Source: a virus. Taken from it: a DNA stretch of 51,879 nucleotides. The position numbers were made by a program, and so were the translations under genes. The notes under the pieces are model-generated. The model saw only the letters and a program-made list of their open reading frames with translations, did no database searches and had not been told where the DNA came from. The stretch is from the IMG/VR virus record IMGVR_UViG_3300042691_041667, positions 1 through 51,879 of that record, one strand, 5' to 3'. Positions within the stretch are counted from its first letter, which is position 1. Every line of letters begins with the position of its first letter. Below are positions 1 to 6,969 of this stretch, one piece after another.

Positions 1-228
1 AACTTACGTAAAGCAAATGTATTTATAAACAATCAAAATCAAGGAGACAGAAAAAATAATACGTCTGGATGCAAGGGAGTGTCGTGGTCAAAACAAAGAA
101 GTAAATGGCGTGCCACAATTACAGTGAACAGGCGACACAAGCATCTTGGATTTTTTGTTACAAAAGAAGAAGCTTTTGAATGTTATCAGCAAGCTAAAGC
201 TATGCTTCATTGCACTGAGGTTAGTTGA
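1..228 (+). CDS. C-terminal part of an AP2-domain (HNH-type) homing endonuclease
   Basis: The gene starts before the window; frame 1 is open from base 1 to the TGA at 226-228, giving 75 residues. The last 50 residues resemble an AP2 DNA-binding domain: SGCKGVSWSKQRSKWRATI, then a basic stretch, HLGFF, and a helix around TKEEAFECYQQAKAM. In phages this domain is commonly the DNA-binding tail of HNH homing endonucleases. The nuclease core would lie upstream and is not visible, so the endonuclease part of the call is inference. The stop overlaps the next start codon (TGATG). Confidence 0.75.
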   Translation, partial: NLRKANVFINNQNQGDRKNNTSGCKGVSWSKQRSKWRATITVNRRHKHLGFFVTKEEAFECYQQAKAMLHCTEVS

Positions 229-488
229 TGGACTACACCGACATCACCAAGGTAGAGCAGTGCCCAGTCTGCGAAGTCAGCTGGATTCATTCCTACATTC
301 CTCAAGAGTCTATAGACAAGGGTTATTATTCTTCTACTTCGAAGTTTTTTAGCCGTGTTGTTGGTGTGGAGTATTTGGGGACTGACCGTGTCAATCATTA
401 TCAGTGTCCTGATTGTAATAGCTGTTGGGATCGAAAAGGTCAATTAGTTAAGATAGACAATCTCCCTGATGTTTCGTCCTTGAGGTAA
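228..488 (+). CDS. Small zinc-ribbon protein
   Basis: This 86-residue protein has two CxxC pairs, CPVC at residues 12-15 and CPDC at about 60-63, which fits one structural zinc ribbon. It has no signal peptide or membrane segment, and I do not recognise a specific family. The ATG at 228 overlaps the upstream stop by one base, so it is probably co-transcribed with the endonuclease gene. A TTG directly in front is an alternative start. Its end overlaps the first of three related hairpins found in this cluster. Such small zinc proteins in early phage regions often bind nucleic acid, but nothing here proves that. Confidence 0.7.
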   Translation: MDYTDITKVEQCPVCEVSWIHSYIPQESIDKGYYSSTSKFFSRVVGVEYLGTDRVNHYQCPDCNSCWDRKGQLVKIDNLPDVSSLR

Positions 489-504
489 GACGTTAAACTG
501 CCTC
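482..504 (+). promoter_or_regulatory. Conserved-loop hairpin, copy A, upstream of ssb
   Basis: GAGGTA (482-487) pairs with TGCCTC (499-504), with one G-T pair, and encloses the 11-nt loop AGACGTTAAAC. The same loop pattern, with different but complementary stems, recurs at 1595-1617 and 4957-4981. CGTCC precedes all three copies. The start codon of the SSB gene follows 22 nt after the stem, with no clear Shine-Dalgarno sequence between them. The conserved loop and compensating stem changes suggest an RNA element that a protein binds. Confidence 0.7.
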
Positions 505-526
505 TCACACAACCTTCTGGAATCAG

Positions 527-1342
527 ATGAACCAAGCTTTTGTTTGTGCTCAAACCACCGAGGAACCCCGCGAGGTTTCTATCTCTGCTACCTCATACGC
601 TTTGAGGTGCAATGTTTTGTTGCCGCCCGTGGGTAACAAAGCACCTACTGCAATTGAACTCAACGTCTATGGCAAGAACTCAGAGCGTTTTGCACGTACT
701 GCAAAGAACTCTCTGATCTATATCCATGGCGCCAAGCTGCGGTATGACCTTGAGTCACGTACGCATTCGCTGCATGGTGGTGTGATCACTTCAGTGACTG
801 AATCATTTCCGATTCTTAACACCATCATCTTGAGTGGGCGTTGTGTCAAAGACATCCAGCAGGATGATCCACGGGCATTCAAGACAACAGCAGAAGGCTT
901 GATGATCTGTAACCAGACGTTGTCTGTGAATACTGGTCGCAATCAAGCTGATCTGTTCAACTTCTATGCCATCAATTCACACCAAGACAAACTGAATAAC
1001 GCACAGTTGCTTGTTGACTTTACGCGCAAAGGAACTGGCTTGACGATCAATGGTCGTTTAGTTACTGATTCTTGGCAGGATAAAGAAAGCAACCAACGGC
1101 GTTCCGTTTCCAAGATCCAATTGGTATCCATGACACTGGCACCAAAGGTGTCAGGAGATACTGCTGCCCCATCCATCAAGCCTCAGACTGTTGTGGCTAG
1201 CTCAGACAAGGTTGCTCCCTTGTGGGGCGGCCGTACTGCTGAGGAGGCTGGTGATCCATGGACTGCTGCCTCTGGTGGTGGCCTGCCTGATCTGCCTGGT
1301 CACTATGGCAATGCACCTGACCTCGAAGAAGTTCCCTTCTGA
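527..1342 (+). CDS. ssb: Single-stranded DNA-binding protein with two OB-like halves
   Basis: The 271-residue protein reads like an SSB. Its second half, from LSGRCVKDIQQDDPRAF at about residue 101 through GLTINGRLVTDSWQDK to SVSKIQLVSMTLAP at about 205, has the strand pattern of an OB fold. The first hundred residues look like a second, more diverged copy. A glycine- and proline-rich linker leads to an acidic end, DLEEVPF, which matches the DDDIPF-type tip that bacterial SSBs use to recruit partner proteins. It should coat single-stranded DNA during phage replication. The gene follows hairpin A, and its stop overlaps the next ATG. The length is above the usual 150-180 residues because of the duplicated domain and the linker. 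Confidence 0.75.
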   Translation: MNQAFVCAQTTEEPREVSISATSYALRCNVLLPPVGNKAPTAIELNVYGKNSERFARTAKNSLIYIHGAKLRYDLESRTHSLHGGVITSVTESFPILNTIILSGRCVKDIQQDDPRAFKTTAEGLMICNQTLSVNTGRNQADLFNFYAINSHQDKLNNAQLLVDFTRKGTGLTINGRLVTDSWQDKESNQRRSVSKIQLVSMTLAPKVSGDTAAPSIKPQTVVASSDKVAPLWGGRTAEEAGDPWTAASGGGLPDLPGHYGNAPDLEEVPF

Positions 1343-1584
1343 TGGCTAAAGCAACTGAAGATCAGTTCACTCTTCTCTACGAAGATGGCAGCAACAGGGT
1401 CTTGCATGAATTCAATGCTTTATTTGCTGATGAAGTTATCCCACACCTTATAGATTTTCTTAAGGGCTGTGGATATATGGAAGAAAGTATCTTTGGCAAC
1501 ATGCAGGCGCTATCTGAAGCCTATTTCGATTCATTAAGCGGGAGCACCTGCGCAATGAAAAAGTGCAAGCCTGAGGCAGAATGA
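1342..1584 (+). CDS. Hypothetical 80-residue protein
   Basis: This small acidic protein starts at an ATG that overlaps the SSB stop (TGATG), so the two are translationally coupled. It has no membrane segment; helices are likely around FNALFADEVIPHLIDFL and NMQALSEAYF. Two cysteines lie near the C-terminus. I do not recognise a family. Its place between SSB and the DUF5895-like gene suggests a role in DNA metabolism, by neighbourhood only. Confidence 0.6.
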   Translation: MAKATEDQFTLLYEDGSNRVLHEFNALFADEVIPHLIDFLKGCGYMEESIFGNMQALSEAYFDSLSGSTCAMKKCKPEAE

Positions 1585-1594
1585 TGCCACGTCC

Positions 1595-1617
1595 TGGACA
1601 TGACGTTAAACTGTCCA
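1595..1617 (+). promoter_or_regulatory. Conserved-loop hairpin, copy B
   Basis: TGGACA (1595-1600) and TGTCCA (1612-1617) enclose the loop TGACGTTAAAC. The preceding bases ACGTCC match copy C. The stem sequence differs from copies A and C while pairing is kept. It lies 20 nt upstream of the ATG at 1638, which is why I start the next gene there rather than at 1581, since a start at 1581 would place the element inside the coding region. Confidence 0.7.
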
Positions 1618-1637
1618 CCCCTGACTACGAACCCATC

Positions 1638-2654
1638 ATGACCTCTTCCATGGCTACCAAGAAAACTTCTGCGCTTGCAACCCGTGGGCTCGACTCCTTC
1701 CGGATGTTCCAGTCCAAAGAATTTGTATCTGGCTACCAGAACCTTGTCACAATTCAACCCCTAAACAAATCAAAAGTACGTGGTTGGTTTGTACGCAAAT
1801 CCGATCTGGATACATGCGGATGGCTAGCAACTGAAGATCAGTTTGTCAAAGGCTCTGTCATCTGGGATTACAAGCAGACATTTGGCATGGCGCCTAACAC
1901 CTCCATCGAGGAAGGCCTGAACTTTACTGAGCCACGTATTCAAATCCTGCTGCGTTCTCCTCTGATGGTTGAAGAAACCACAGGGATGCGTCAGACGATT
2001 GGTACCTTTGATAACCCAGATGTCAAAGAGTTGTTTGATGCTGACAAGATTGCAGCCGATCTTGCCAACAGCAAAGGTGAAATGTACAAGCGCAAGTACA
2101 GCGTGCGTACAAAGTACCTGATCTACATCCTGACTCAGGAGAACAAGCGTGCTCACAAGATCCCCATGGTTCTTACCCTGAAAGGATTGAATGGCACCGA
2201 CGTGTCTGACAAAGTCAAGATGTATGAAAAGGAAATGTCCAAGTGCCTGAGCAAGGCACTGGACTCTGAAGTACCTCTGGCCTTCAATGAAAAGTTCTAT
2301 GCCACTACCGTATTTGCTCCGGTACTTGCCAATGAAATGCGTGGCGCCAACAACGTTGAGATCTGCGCAATTGAATCTTTTGACATCCCTGATTATGTCG
2401 ATCAAGACACCGCCGTCGAATCGCTGAGCCGCATGTCTATTCCTGATGAAGATCGGGAATCAACCTGGAAGTACCAGGAGATGTTTGGTGATTACATCAA
2501 CCAACATGCACGGCAAGACGCTGAGAAGCTTGGCGGTGCCTACGGGATCAAGCAGGGTGTCGAGATTCTTCCCGTCACCCGCACCACGGATACGGTCGAT
2601 GTGAAAGCATTGCCTTCCCGTGATCCCATGACTGGTGAAGACAGCAGCCTGTGA
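1638..2654 (+). CDS. DUF5895-like cyanobacterial/phage protein
   Basis: The 338-residue protein has the layout I know from the cyanobacterial DUF5895 family: a segment around GWFVRKSDLDTCGWLATEDQ, then RIQILLRSPLMVEE, then YLIYILTQENKRAHKIPM followed by LKGLNG, and finally FYATTVFAPVLANE. The function of that family is not known to me; its members often sit near SSB or plasmid replication genes, and here SSB lies two genes upstream. The start at 1638 (MTSSMATKK) lies 20 nt after hairpin B; 1650 is a second possible ATG. The family name is from memory. Its stop abuts the convergent minus-strand gene within a palindrome. Confidence 0.55.
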   Translation: MTSSMATKKTSALATRGLDSFRMFQSKEFVSGYQNLVTIQPLNKSKVRGWFVRKSDLDTCGWLATEDQFVKGSVIWDYKQTFGMAPNTSIEEGLNFTEPRIQILLRSPLMVEETTGMRQTIGTFDNPDVKELFDADKIAADLANSKGEMYKRKYSVRTKYLIYILTQENKRAHKIPMVLTLKGLNGTDVSDKVKMYEKEMSKCLSKALDSEVPLAFNEKFYATTVFAPVLANEMRGANNVEICAIESFDIPDYVDQDTAVESLSRMSIPDEDRESTWKYQEMFGDYINQHARQDAEKLGGAYGIKQGVEILPVTRTTDTVDVKALPSRDPMTGEDSSL

Positions 2655-2661
2655 TCAGGCT
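2646..2661. terminator. Palindromic hairpin between two converging stop codons
   Basis: AGCCTG TGAT CAGGCT forms a perfect 6-bp hairpin holding the stop codons of the plus gene (2652-2654) and the minus gene (2655-2657). TTT follows on the plus strand. It may act as a weak terminator in both directions, but neither strand has a good T-run. Confidence 0.35.
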
Positions 2662-2912
2662 TTGATGTCAGGGTTAGCCAAGTCTGTTTGATCAATAGCT
2701 TTGTTATTGAAAATAAACATGTCTTGGACTAACCCACGAATTACACCTTGACGTTGAGTGGCGATCTGCGCAAGCAAGGTCGCCATTTCTTTTAAGGTGC
2801 TAACCGAGTTGCAATCTTCAATGGAGCGTTTAATTTTCTCAAGCCAAAACTTATCATCAAGCGTTGGTTCAATCTGGAATTGAGTTAACGGTACGTATTT
2901 GATTTCTTCCAT
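2655..2912 (-). CDS. Small cyanobacteria-type protein, weakly NblA-like
   Basis: This 85-residue protein is the only minus-strand gene in the first 7.5 kb. The region from TLDDKFWLEKIKRSIEDC to LKEMATLLAQIATQRQ and VIRGLVQDMF has the helix-turn-helix spacing of NblA (x-LEQQF...REQA..LL..LY.Q...R), but the identical positions are few. Small cyanobacterial proteins of unknown role share this pattern, so NblA is only one option. I start at ATG 2912; a GTG at 2930 adds six residues. Its orientation means it is not part of the plus-strand early transcript and needs its own promoter. Confidence 0.5.
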   Translation of the reverse strand: MEEIKYVPLTQFQIEPTLDDKFWLEKIKRSIEDCNSVSTLKEMATLLAQIATQRQGVIRGLVQDMFIFNNKAIDQTDLANPDIKA

Positions 2913-2991
2913 GGTGTATTTGAATTGCACTCATAGGTTACATCTATAGTAAACCCTAGTTCAAAACTTCAAAATGTATTAACAACCACAA

Positions 2992-3195
2992 ATGAAACCA
3001 GAAGAAAAAGCTGCTGTCAAAGAAGGTGCTGCTACAGCGGCAATTGCTGGAGCCGTAGCACTTGTCATTGGCAACCCCGTGTGCTGGGCGGGCGTTCTTT
3101 ACGGAACGTATCGGATGGCACGCTCAGCCTACAAGCGGTCCAAGTATCGTGATACACTTCACGACAGAGGCCAGGACACTGATCTCTTCATCTAA
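2992..3195 (+). CDS. Small membrane protein with glycine/alanine-rich helix
   Basis: The 67-residue protein has a charged N-terminus (MKPEEKAAVKEG), one or two membrane helices spanning about residues 13-40 rich in Ala, Gly and Val, and a basic, polar tail with RMARSAYKRSKYRD. This fits a small inner-membrane protein made early in infection. I do not recognise a family. A further ATG frame at 3062 is a shadow. Confidence 0.6.
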   Translation: MKPEEKAAVKEGAATAAIAGAVALVIGNPVCWAGVLYGTYRMARSAYKRSKYRDTLHDRGQDTDLFI

Positions 3196-3209
3196 CTCAA
3201 CTCAGACTC

Positions 3210-4151
3210 ATGCAACTCCAAACCGAACTCAATTCAGCTCAAGCCCTTATCTACTCCCGGTCTAACATCCGTCGTGCATACGCAGACTTTGATGACACCG
3301 AAATCTCTGGCATTTATCTGCGAGATGGCAATTGCATCGTGGTGCGTTGTGATGGTAGTGAGCAGGCTTACGACCTGACTTTGATTAAGACTGCGTTCCA
3401 GCAGTATACCCACCGTTTGAAGGATTTCTTTTCTTACCTTGGCCCTAACTATCGTGGCCCTAGTGTATGGCACAACAATGCTTACGTCATGTTTAAAGGG
3501 TGGAACTACACCCACGCGCTAGGACATCTGACTTCCAATGCAAAACTACAACAGCATTGGGCAGACAAGTTCATTCATTTATCTGACCCTAATAAAGTTA
3601 TTGCGCTTCTTCAGAATGACCAAACGGACCTGGGGCATTTGGTTGCACCCGACGGGCTTCGGAGTCCGACTCGGCCAATTGACTTGGAGTCTGACTTGGA
3701 GGAAAACGCCTCCGGTGTTCAGGCCAGCACTCTTGAACCTTACTGCTCATGTGGGTCCTTTCAGCGTCAACTTCTTAATGTTTCGTTATTCCAAGCAGAG
3801 ATCGAAGGATTCAAACCCTGGTGCATCCACCTGACCTGGTTCCATAAGTACCGTGAGCTGCTGTGCAAACGTACTGAGGTACGTAATGCACTGCCTAGTG
3901 GTACGCCAGACAAGTGCGTGGCATGGTGGTACGCTCCGCCCCAAGACCACATCAGTGAGGGCAAGTTTGTACTGCTGCATACCAAGTCAGGTGCTCAGGC
4001 GCCTTTGACTCATTGGCGTACCTACCGACCGAAGGAGGTGTTCAGCCAGGAACATGCCTGGGATCTTTTCTTTAATATGCTTGAATCACACTATGTGCCA
4101 TTCCCTGGTACTGCATTGCCACAATTGCAATCTGCTGTAAAAAAGAAATGA
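3210..4151 (+). CDS. SWIM zinc-finger protein of unknown function
   Basis: The 313-residue protein has no family that I recognise, but it carries CSCGSFQRQ at about residues 182-190 followed by WCIHL near 208, which fits the SWIM zinc-finger pattern CxCx(n)CxH. Such fingers bind DNA or protein. The N-terminal part (GIYLRDGNCIVVRCDGSEQ) is beta-rich and the C-terminal part is rich in Trp and Tyr. It lies in the early cluster, 14 nt after the preceding gene, and its end overlaps the next gene by 4 nt. A repair or recombination accessory role is possible, but that is inference from the SWIM domain alone. Confidence 0.6.
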   Translation: MQLQTELNSAQALIYSRSNIRRAYADFDDTEISGIYLRDGNCIVVRCDGSEQAYDLTLIKTAFQQYTHRLKDFFSYLGPNYRGPSVWHNNAYVMFKGWNYTHALGHLTSNAKLQQHWADKFIHLSDPNKVIALLQNDQTDLGHLVAPDGLRSPTRPIDLESDLEENASGVQASTLEPYCSCGSFQRQLLNVSLFQAEIEGFKPWCIHLTWFHKYRELLCKRTEVRNALPSGTPDKCVAWWYAPPQDHISEGKFVLLHTKSGAQAPLTHWRTYRPKEVFSQEHAWDLFFNMLESHYVPFPGTALPQLQSAVKKK

Positions 4152-4399
4152 CACTTGATCGAGAGCTGTTTGATAGAGCAATGGATATTGTTGATCGATA
4201 CAGTACACTTCCCAGTAACCCAATTGACAACCCAAAACCCATGCCTGAAATTCACCACTACCATCTTGACATTGATGACGATACCCACTGGGGCCTTGTT
4301 AAACTAGGCGCAGAAATTAAAATAGACTATGAGGTCTATGCAGAGGAGGTATTAAAAGCTCATGTTGAACATGAACTGGGTAAACAAATTAAAGATTGA
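4148..4399 (+). CDS. Hypothetical 83-residue protein
   Basis: The gene starts at an ATG overlapping the previous stop (ATGA) and encodes an acidic protein with helices at both ends (TLDRELFDRAMDIVDRY and YEVYAEEVLKAHVEHEL). A histidine- and aspartate-rich centre (HHYHLDIDDD) could bind metal. No family is recognised. It overlaps the next reading frame by about 38 nt or less depending on the start used. Confidence 0.6.
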   Translation: MTLDRELFDRAMDIVDRYSTLPSNPIDNPKPMPEIHHYHLDIDDDTHWGLVKLGAEIKIDYEVYAEEVLKAHVEHELGKQIKD

Positions 4400-4553
4400 A
4401 TACATTGAAGAGGATGACGGCAGTGGTACTATTCAAATTGAATGGGACAACACCGATCCAGATCTTCAATATTGGGCTGACCTTGGTGAAGAAGGTCAAA
4501 AAACGTTTATTCTAGATTCACTCCAACAAGCACTTGATTGCTATGTCGATTGA
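4362..4553 (+). CDS. Hypothetical acidic 63-residue protein
   Basis: This short acidic protein reads LKIEYIEEDDGSGTIQIEW followed by an amphipathic helix (TFILDSLQQALDCYV). A second ATG at 4371 would reduce the overlap with the upstream gene. Its stop overlaps the next gene by 11 nt, so all three genes look translationally coupled. The fold looks like a small beta-alpha domain; no family is recognised. Confidence 0.55.
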   Translation: MLNMNWVNKLKIEYIEEDDGSGTIQIEWDNTDPDLQYWADLGEEGQKTFILDSLQQALDCYVD

Positions 4554-4923
4554 AACCTACGGCCTCAGCTCTGAACAGTACGCAGAGTTTTTTGGGAACA
4601 ACATCCGCGCTGCAGCTGCACTTTATCTGCAGACTTGTAATGCTTTAGCTTCAGTTAATGTTGACCTCAAAACAATTCTTGATCTGTATCAAGAAAGTGT
4701 TTATGCAACCAACGATGATTGTCGTCGGTACCAGAAAGCTAACAACCCTGAGGCCATTAAAGACAATGACTTGTTTGGGTTGACACCTAGCCGAGAAGAA
4801 CTGATGGAAGAAATTCAATCCGTCAATACTAAAGTCGACGCTCTTGTTGATTACATCTCCAAGCTGGTAGAAACCACAACTGATGGTCTCAACGGACTGG
4901 TTAAAGTGATGGACAAGGATTGA
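4543..4923 (+). CDS. Hypothetical helical protein with C-terminal coiled coil
   Basis: The 126-residue protein is predicted to be mostly helical, with a C-terminal heptad region from about residue 85 (MEEIQSVNTKVDALVDYIS) that looks like a coiled coil. ATG 4543 is chosen because it begins MSIETYGLSSEQ; a weaker in-frame start lies at 4534. It overlaps the upstream gene by 11 nt and ends about 30 nt before hairpin C. No family is recognised. Confidence 0.6.
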   Translation: MSIETYGLSSEQYAEFFGNNIRAAAALYLQTCNALASVNVDLKTILDLYQESVYATNDDCRRYQKANNPEAIKDNDLFGLTPSREELMEEIQSVNTKVDALVDYISKLVETTTDGLNGLVKVMDKD

Positions 4924-4956
4924 TTTTTAAATTGCCACTGTAGATGGTGAAACGTC

Positions 4957-4981
4957 CTGGTCATGACGTAAAACTGACCAG
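4957..4981 (+). promoter_or_regulatory. Conserved-loop hairpin, copy C
   Basis: CTGGTCA (4957-4963) pairs perfectly with TGACCAG (4975-4981) around the 11-nt loop TGACGTAAAAC. It is preceded by ACGTC as in copy B. The next ATG (5000) is 18 nt downstream, and no Shine-Dalgarno sequence is visible in the C-rich spacer. This copy has the longest stem of the three. Confidence 0.7.
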
Positions 4982-4999
4982 TCCACCTCACCTTAACTC

Positions 5000-5119
5000 A
5001 TGTTTGAATCCTTGTTTGCCATCGTCTTTCCCGTGGTTAAAGATCTTCTTTGGGCAGCGGCAGGTATGCTGCTGACCTATGCAATTAACAAAATTCAAAC
5101 CCAATTTAATCCCATCTGA
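5000..5119 (+). CDS. 39-residue single-pass membrane protein
   Basis: This short frame begins MFESLFAIVFPVVKDLLWAA and continues with a hydrophobic helix to LLTYAINKIQTQFNPI. A membrane helix covers roughly residues 5-28, with a polar tail. It lies exactly between hairpin C and the Gp157-like gene, and its TGA is followed two bases later by the next ATG. The position after a conserved regulatory hairpin and the tight spacing support a real gene despite its size. Confidence 0.55.
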   Translation: MFESLFAIVFPVVKDLLWAAAGMLLTYAINKIQTQFNPI

Positions 5120-5121
5120 TC

Positions 5122-5835
5122 ATGACCCACATCACCAAGACAAAGCTTGAAGATCTCAGCATCATCAAGTTATATGACCACTATGGTGCCCTGGAACGCT
5201 CTCTTCCTCTCCTTACTCCTGAGTCCCAGGAATTGGCAAAAGCCGAGCTGGAATGTTGTGCCAACCTACGGTCTGAAAAGATTGATCGTATTTATTATGC
5301 GATGGCTGCCCATGAAGATGCTCTGGAGCGCATCAAAAAAGAAGGGGATCTAATTGCGCAGGCCAAACGTCACCATGAATCTCAGCTGACTCAACTTAAA
5401 AATCTACTAGGCTGGTTGCGGCGGGCACTGCCGCTTAATTCAAATAGAATCCAAGGTAAAAACTATGAGTTTGTCCTTTCTAAAAAGAAGGACTTCACGG
5501 TCGAGATCACGTCGGATCCGGAGTTTTGGCACACTGACGAAAGGAGTAAGTACTGCATCCAGCAGGAAACAACCACAACCAAAAGAATTGTGGTACGTTC
5601 AATATCAGGAGAAGTTCTCTCTGACAGAACAGAACCTAAAACAAAACTTGAAACGCTCCCCAACCTCGATGCCATCCGCAACGCTTACCAAAACGGTGAA
5701 CACCTCCCGTCTGGAGTCAAAGTTGAACAACAATATGCAATCCGAAAGAACCGCCTCTTCTCTGCCAAACGGATGGAAGCACAAGCACCCGAATATTTCG
5801 GAGAGCTTTTACAAGAATCTGATCCCGCCGACTGA
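5122..5835 (+). CDS. Gp157-like phage protein
   Basis: The 237-residue protein matches the layout of the siphovirus Gp157 family: an N-terminal helical part, a long charged coiled coil (about residues 55-95, including DRIYYAMAAHEDALERIKKE and HHESQLTQLKNLLGWL), then a beta-strand region beginning KNYEFVLSKKKDFTVEI that resembles the conserved C-terminal segment. The family is linked to phage DNA metabolism and resistance functions, but its exact role is not settled. It belongs to the early plus-strand operon. A frame inside it from 5465 is out of phase and continues into the next gene; I regard only its end, from 5858, as coding. Confidence 0.6.
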   Translation: MTHITKTKLEDLSIIKLYDHYGALERSLPLLTPESQELAKAELECCANLRSEKIDRIYYAMAAHEDALERIKKEGDLIAQAKRHHESQLTQLKNLLGWLRRALPLNSNRIQGKNYEFVLSKKKDFTVEITSDPEFWHTDERSKYCIQQETTTTKRIVVRSISGEVLSDRTEPKTKLETLPNLDAIRNAYQNGEHLPSGVKVEQQYAIRKNRLFSAKRMEAQAPEYFGELLQESDPAD

Positions 5836-5857
5836 CCTAGAGGATGCACATATCTTG

Positions 5858-6085
5858 ATGTGTTGTCACCAGCAGTCAGTTGATGACTTCCAGATGCAAA
5901 TCGAGATGGTTGACATTGAGATCAGTATGCTCTGTGAAGATGGCCGTGATCTTCCTGTCTATCAAGAAAACAAACTTGATGAGCTGGAGGAACGCAAACT
6001 TAAACTGCTGTCTGGCAAGCGGTTCCACCAGAACGCGCGTCATGCCTACTGGTACATCACTGCACGTGGGGATAAAAACAACTGA
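5858..6085 (+). CDS. Hypothetical 75-residue protein
   Basis: The start MCCHQQSVDDFQ at 5858 gives a 75-residue, mostly helical protein with an acidic middle (ENKLDELEERKLKLLS) and an aromatic C-terminus (NARHAYWYITARGD). The frame is open back to 5465 but that part lies out of phase within the Gp157-like gene, so I begin here. No family is recognised. It ends 35 nt before the next gene. Confidence 0.55.
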   Translation: MCCHQQSVDDFQMQIEMVDIEISMLCEDGRDLPVYQENKLDELEERKLKLLSGKRFHQNARHAYWYITARGDKNN

Positions 6086-6095
6086 AGTAAAATAA

Positions 6096-6114
6096 CCTAA
6101 CAACGTCGGTTAGG
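6096..6114 (+). promoter_or_regulatory. Hairpin covering the ribosome binding site of the next gene
   Basis: CCTAAC and GTTAGG form a 6-bp stem around AACGTCG. The right arm and the GG after it make up the purine stretch TTAGGGG, located about 5 nt before the ATG at 6121. Folding would therefore hide the ribosome binding site, which suggests translational control. The loop differs from that of hairpins A-C. Confidence 0.45.
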
Positions 6115-6120
6115 GGTTCC

Positions 6121-6384
6121 ATGGCAAATGAAGAACAGCTTAGTAGATTACTGGCTAGCTTCACTGTCGATGGGACTCCTTTAACTGCGCTCATTGGTAA
6201 CAAGCTGGAGTGGTCGGTCACTATCTTGACTGCTGCCATGCTTTCTAATGAAAATCTTGCGGCCTCTATGGAGCCAGAAGAAATGGTTGATGCTGCAATT
6301 AACTACTCCAATCTGATCCAAGAGCGTCTTGGTTATTACGAAAGTGTTAAGGTTCACTCCCTCGAAAGACTGCTCGGCACCTAA
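6121..6384 (+). CDS. Hypothetical 87-residue helical protein
   Basis: This helical, mildly acidic protein (MANEEQLSRLLASFTVDG...) follows a hairpin that covers its ribosome binding site. It contains no cysteine or membrane helix, and helices such as ILTAAMLSNENLAASM and MVDAAINYSNLIQERLG are likely. No family is recognised. A 40-nt gap separates it from the next gene. Confidence 0.6.
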   Translation: MANEEQLSRLLASFTVDGTPLTALIGNKLEWSVTILTAAMLSNENLAASMEPEEMVDAAINYSNLIQERLGYYESVKVHSLERLLGT

Positions 6385-6424
6385 TAAAATTGCTGCTAAA
6401 GTACTTGAGTCTTCTTTCGTTTAA

Positions 6425-6622
6425 ATGGAACCTGTTGTTGTGCCTAAGTTAACCGTATCATTTGCGGTTGACATTGATGTTGAATACAATTCCTTTGGCG
6501 GTAGGACTGCCGATGAAATTGCAGAGGCTCTTCAAGATGATCTGGATGATCTTCTCTTTGAACTGAGTCCTCACGTCAAAGGCGTCTATACTTCTACAAC
6601 AGCCATCAACTTCAATGACTGA
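6425..6622 (+). CDS. Hypothetical 65-residue acidic protein
   Basis: This short acidic protein has a beta-rich start (VPKLTVSFAVDIDVEY) and a helix (ADEIAEALQDDLDDLLFEL). It overlaps the next gene by 8 nt (ATGACTGA), which suggests coupling. No family is recognised. Confidence 0.6.
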   Translation: MEPVVVPKLTVSFAVDIDVEYNSFGGRTADEIAEALQDDLDDLLFELSPHVKGVYTSTTAINFND

Positions 6623-6905
6623 CGACATCCTCAAGAAACTTAACACCACTGGTGCCTTTGATACTCCTTGGCTTAAAGAGCAGCTCCAAAGCTGGAGCGT
6701 GATAAGGGAGCAGCGTAAAGCTGACTTTATGGAGCACATGTATCAATGCTCTGGGCGCCAGGATGGCCTGTACAGCGGCCTGTGGCAAGAGTTCTGCATC
6801 CGTGAAGCTGGCCCCTACTGCCGAGAAGATTACTTCCGTAGGTTGCAGTTTGTTAAAGATCTGGAAGAAGGAAAGTTTAAGGATGAGGAAATGCTCGTCT
6901 CCTAA
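6615..6905 (+). CDS. Hypothetical 96-residue protein
   Basis: The 96-residue protein is helical and aromatic (WLKEQLQSWSVIREQRKADF, then DGLYSGLWQEFCIREAGPYC). Its start overlaps the end of the upstream gene, and a strong intrinsic terminator follows 28 nt after its stop. This makes it the last gene of the first early operon. No family is recognised. Confidence 0.6.
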   Translation: MTDDILKKLNTTGAFDTPWLKEQLQSWSVIREQRKADFMEHMYQCSGRQDGLYSGLWQEFCIREAGPYCREDYFRRLQFVKDLEEGKFKDEEMLVS

Positions 6906-6932
6906 AACGTAACCTGAACTACAACTTAGAAT

Positions 6933-6969
6933 AAGGGAGTGCTTCATTGTTAAAGCATTCCCTTTTTTT
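6933..6969 (+). terminator. Intrinsic terminator closing the early operon
   Basis: AAGGGAGTGCTT (6933-6944) pairs with AAGCATTCCCTT (6953-6964) over 12 bp including one G-T pair, and the stem runs into seven T residues ending at 6969. The next gene's ATG begins at 6970, directly after the last T, so its ribosome binding site would lie inside the terminator hairpin. Confidence 0.85.

Noticed and set aside
1824-2405. 193-codon minus-strand frame opposite the DUF5895-like gene
   Set aside because: The plus-strand protein fits a known pattern and its neighbours; the minus frame has no motif or start context.
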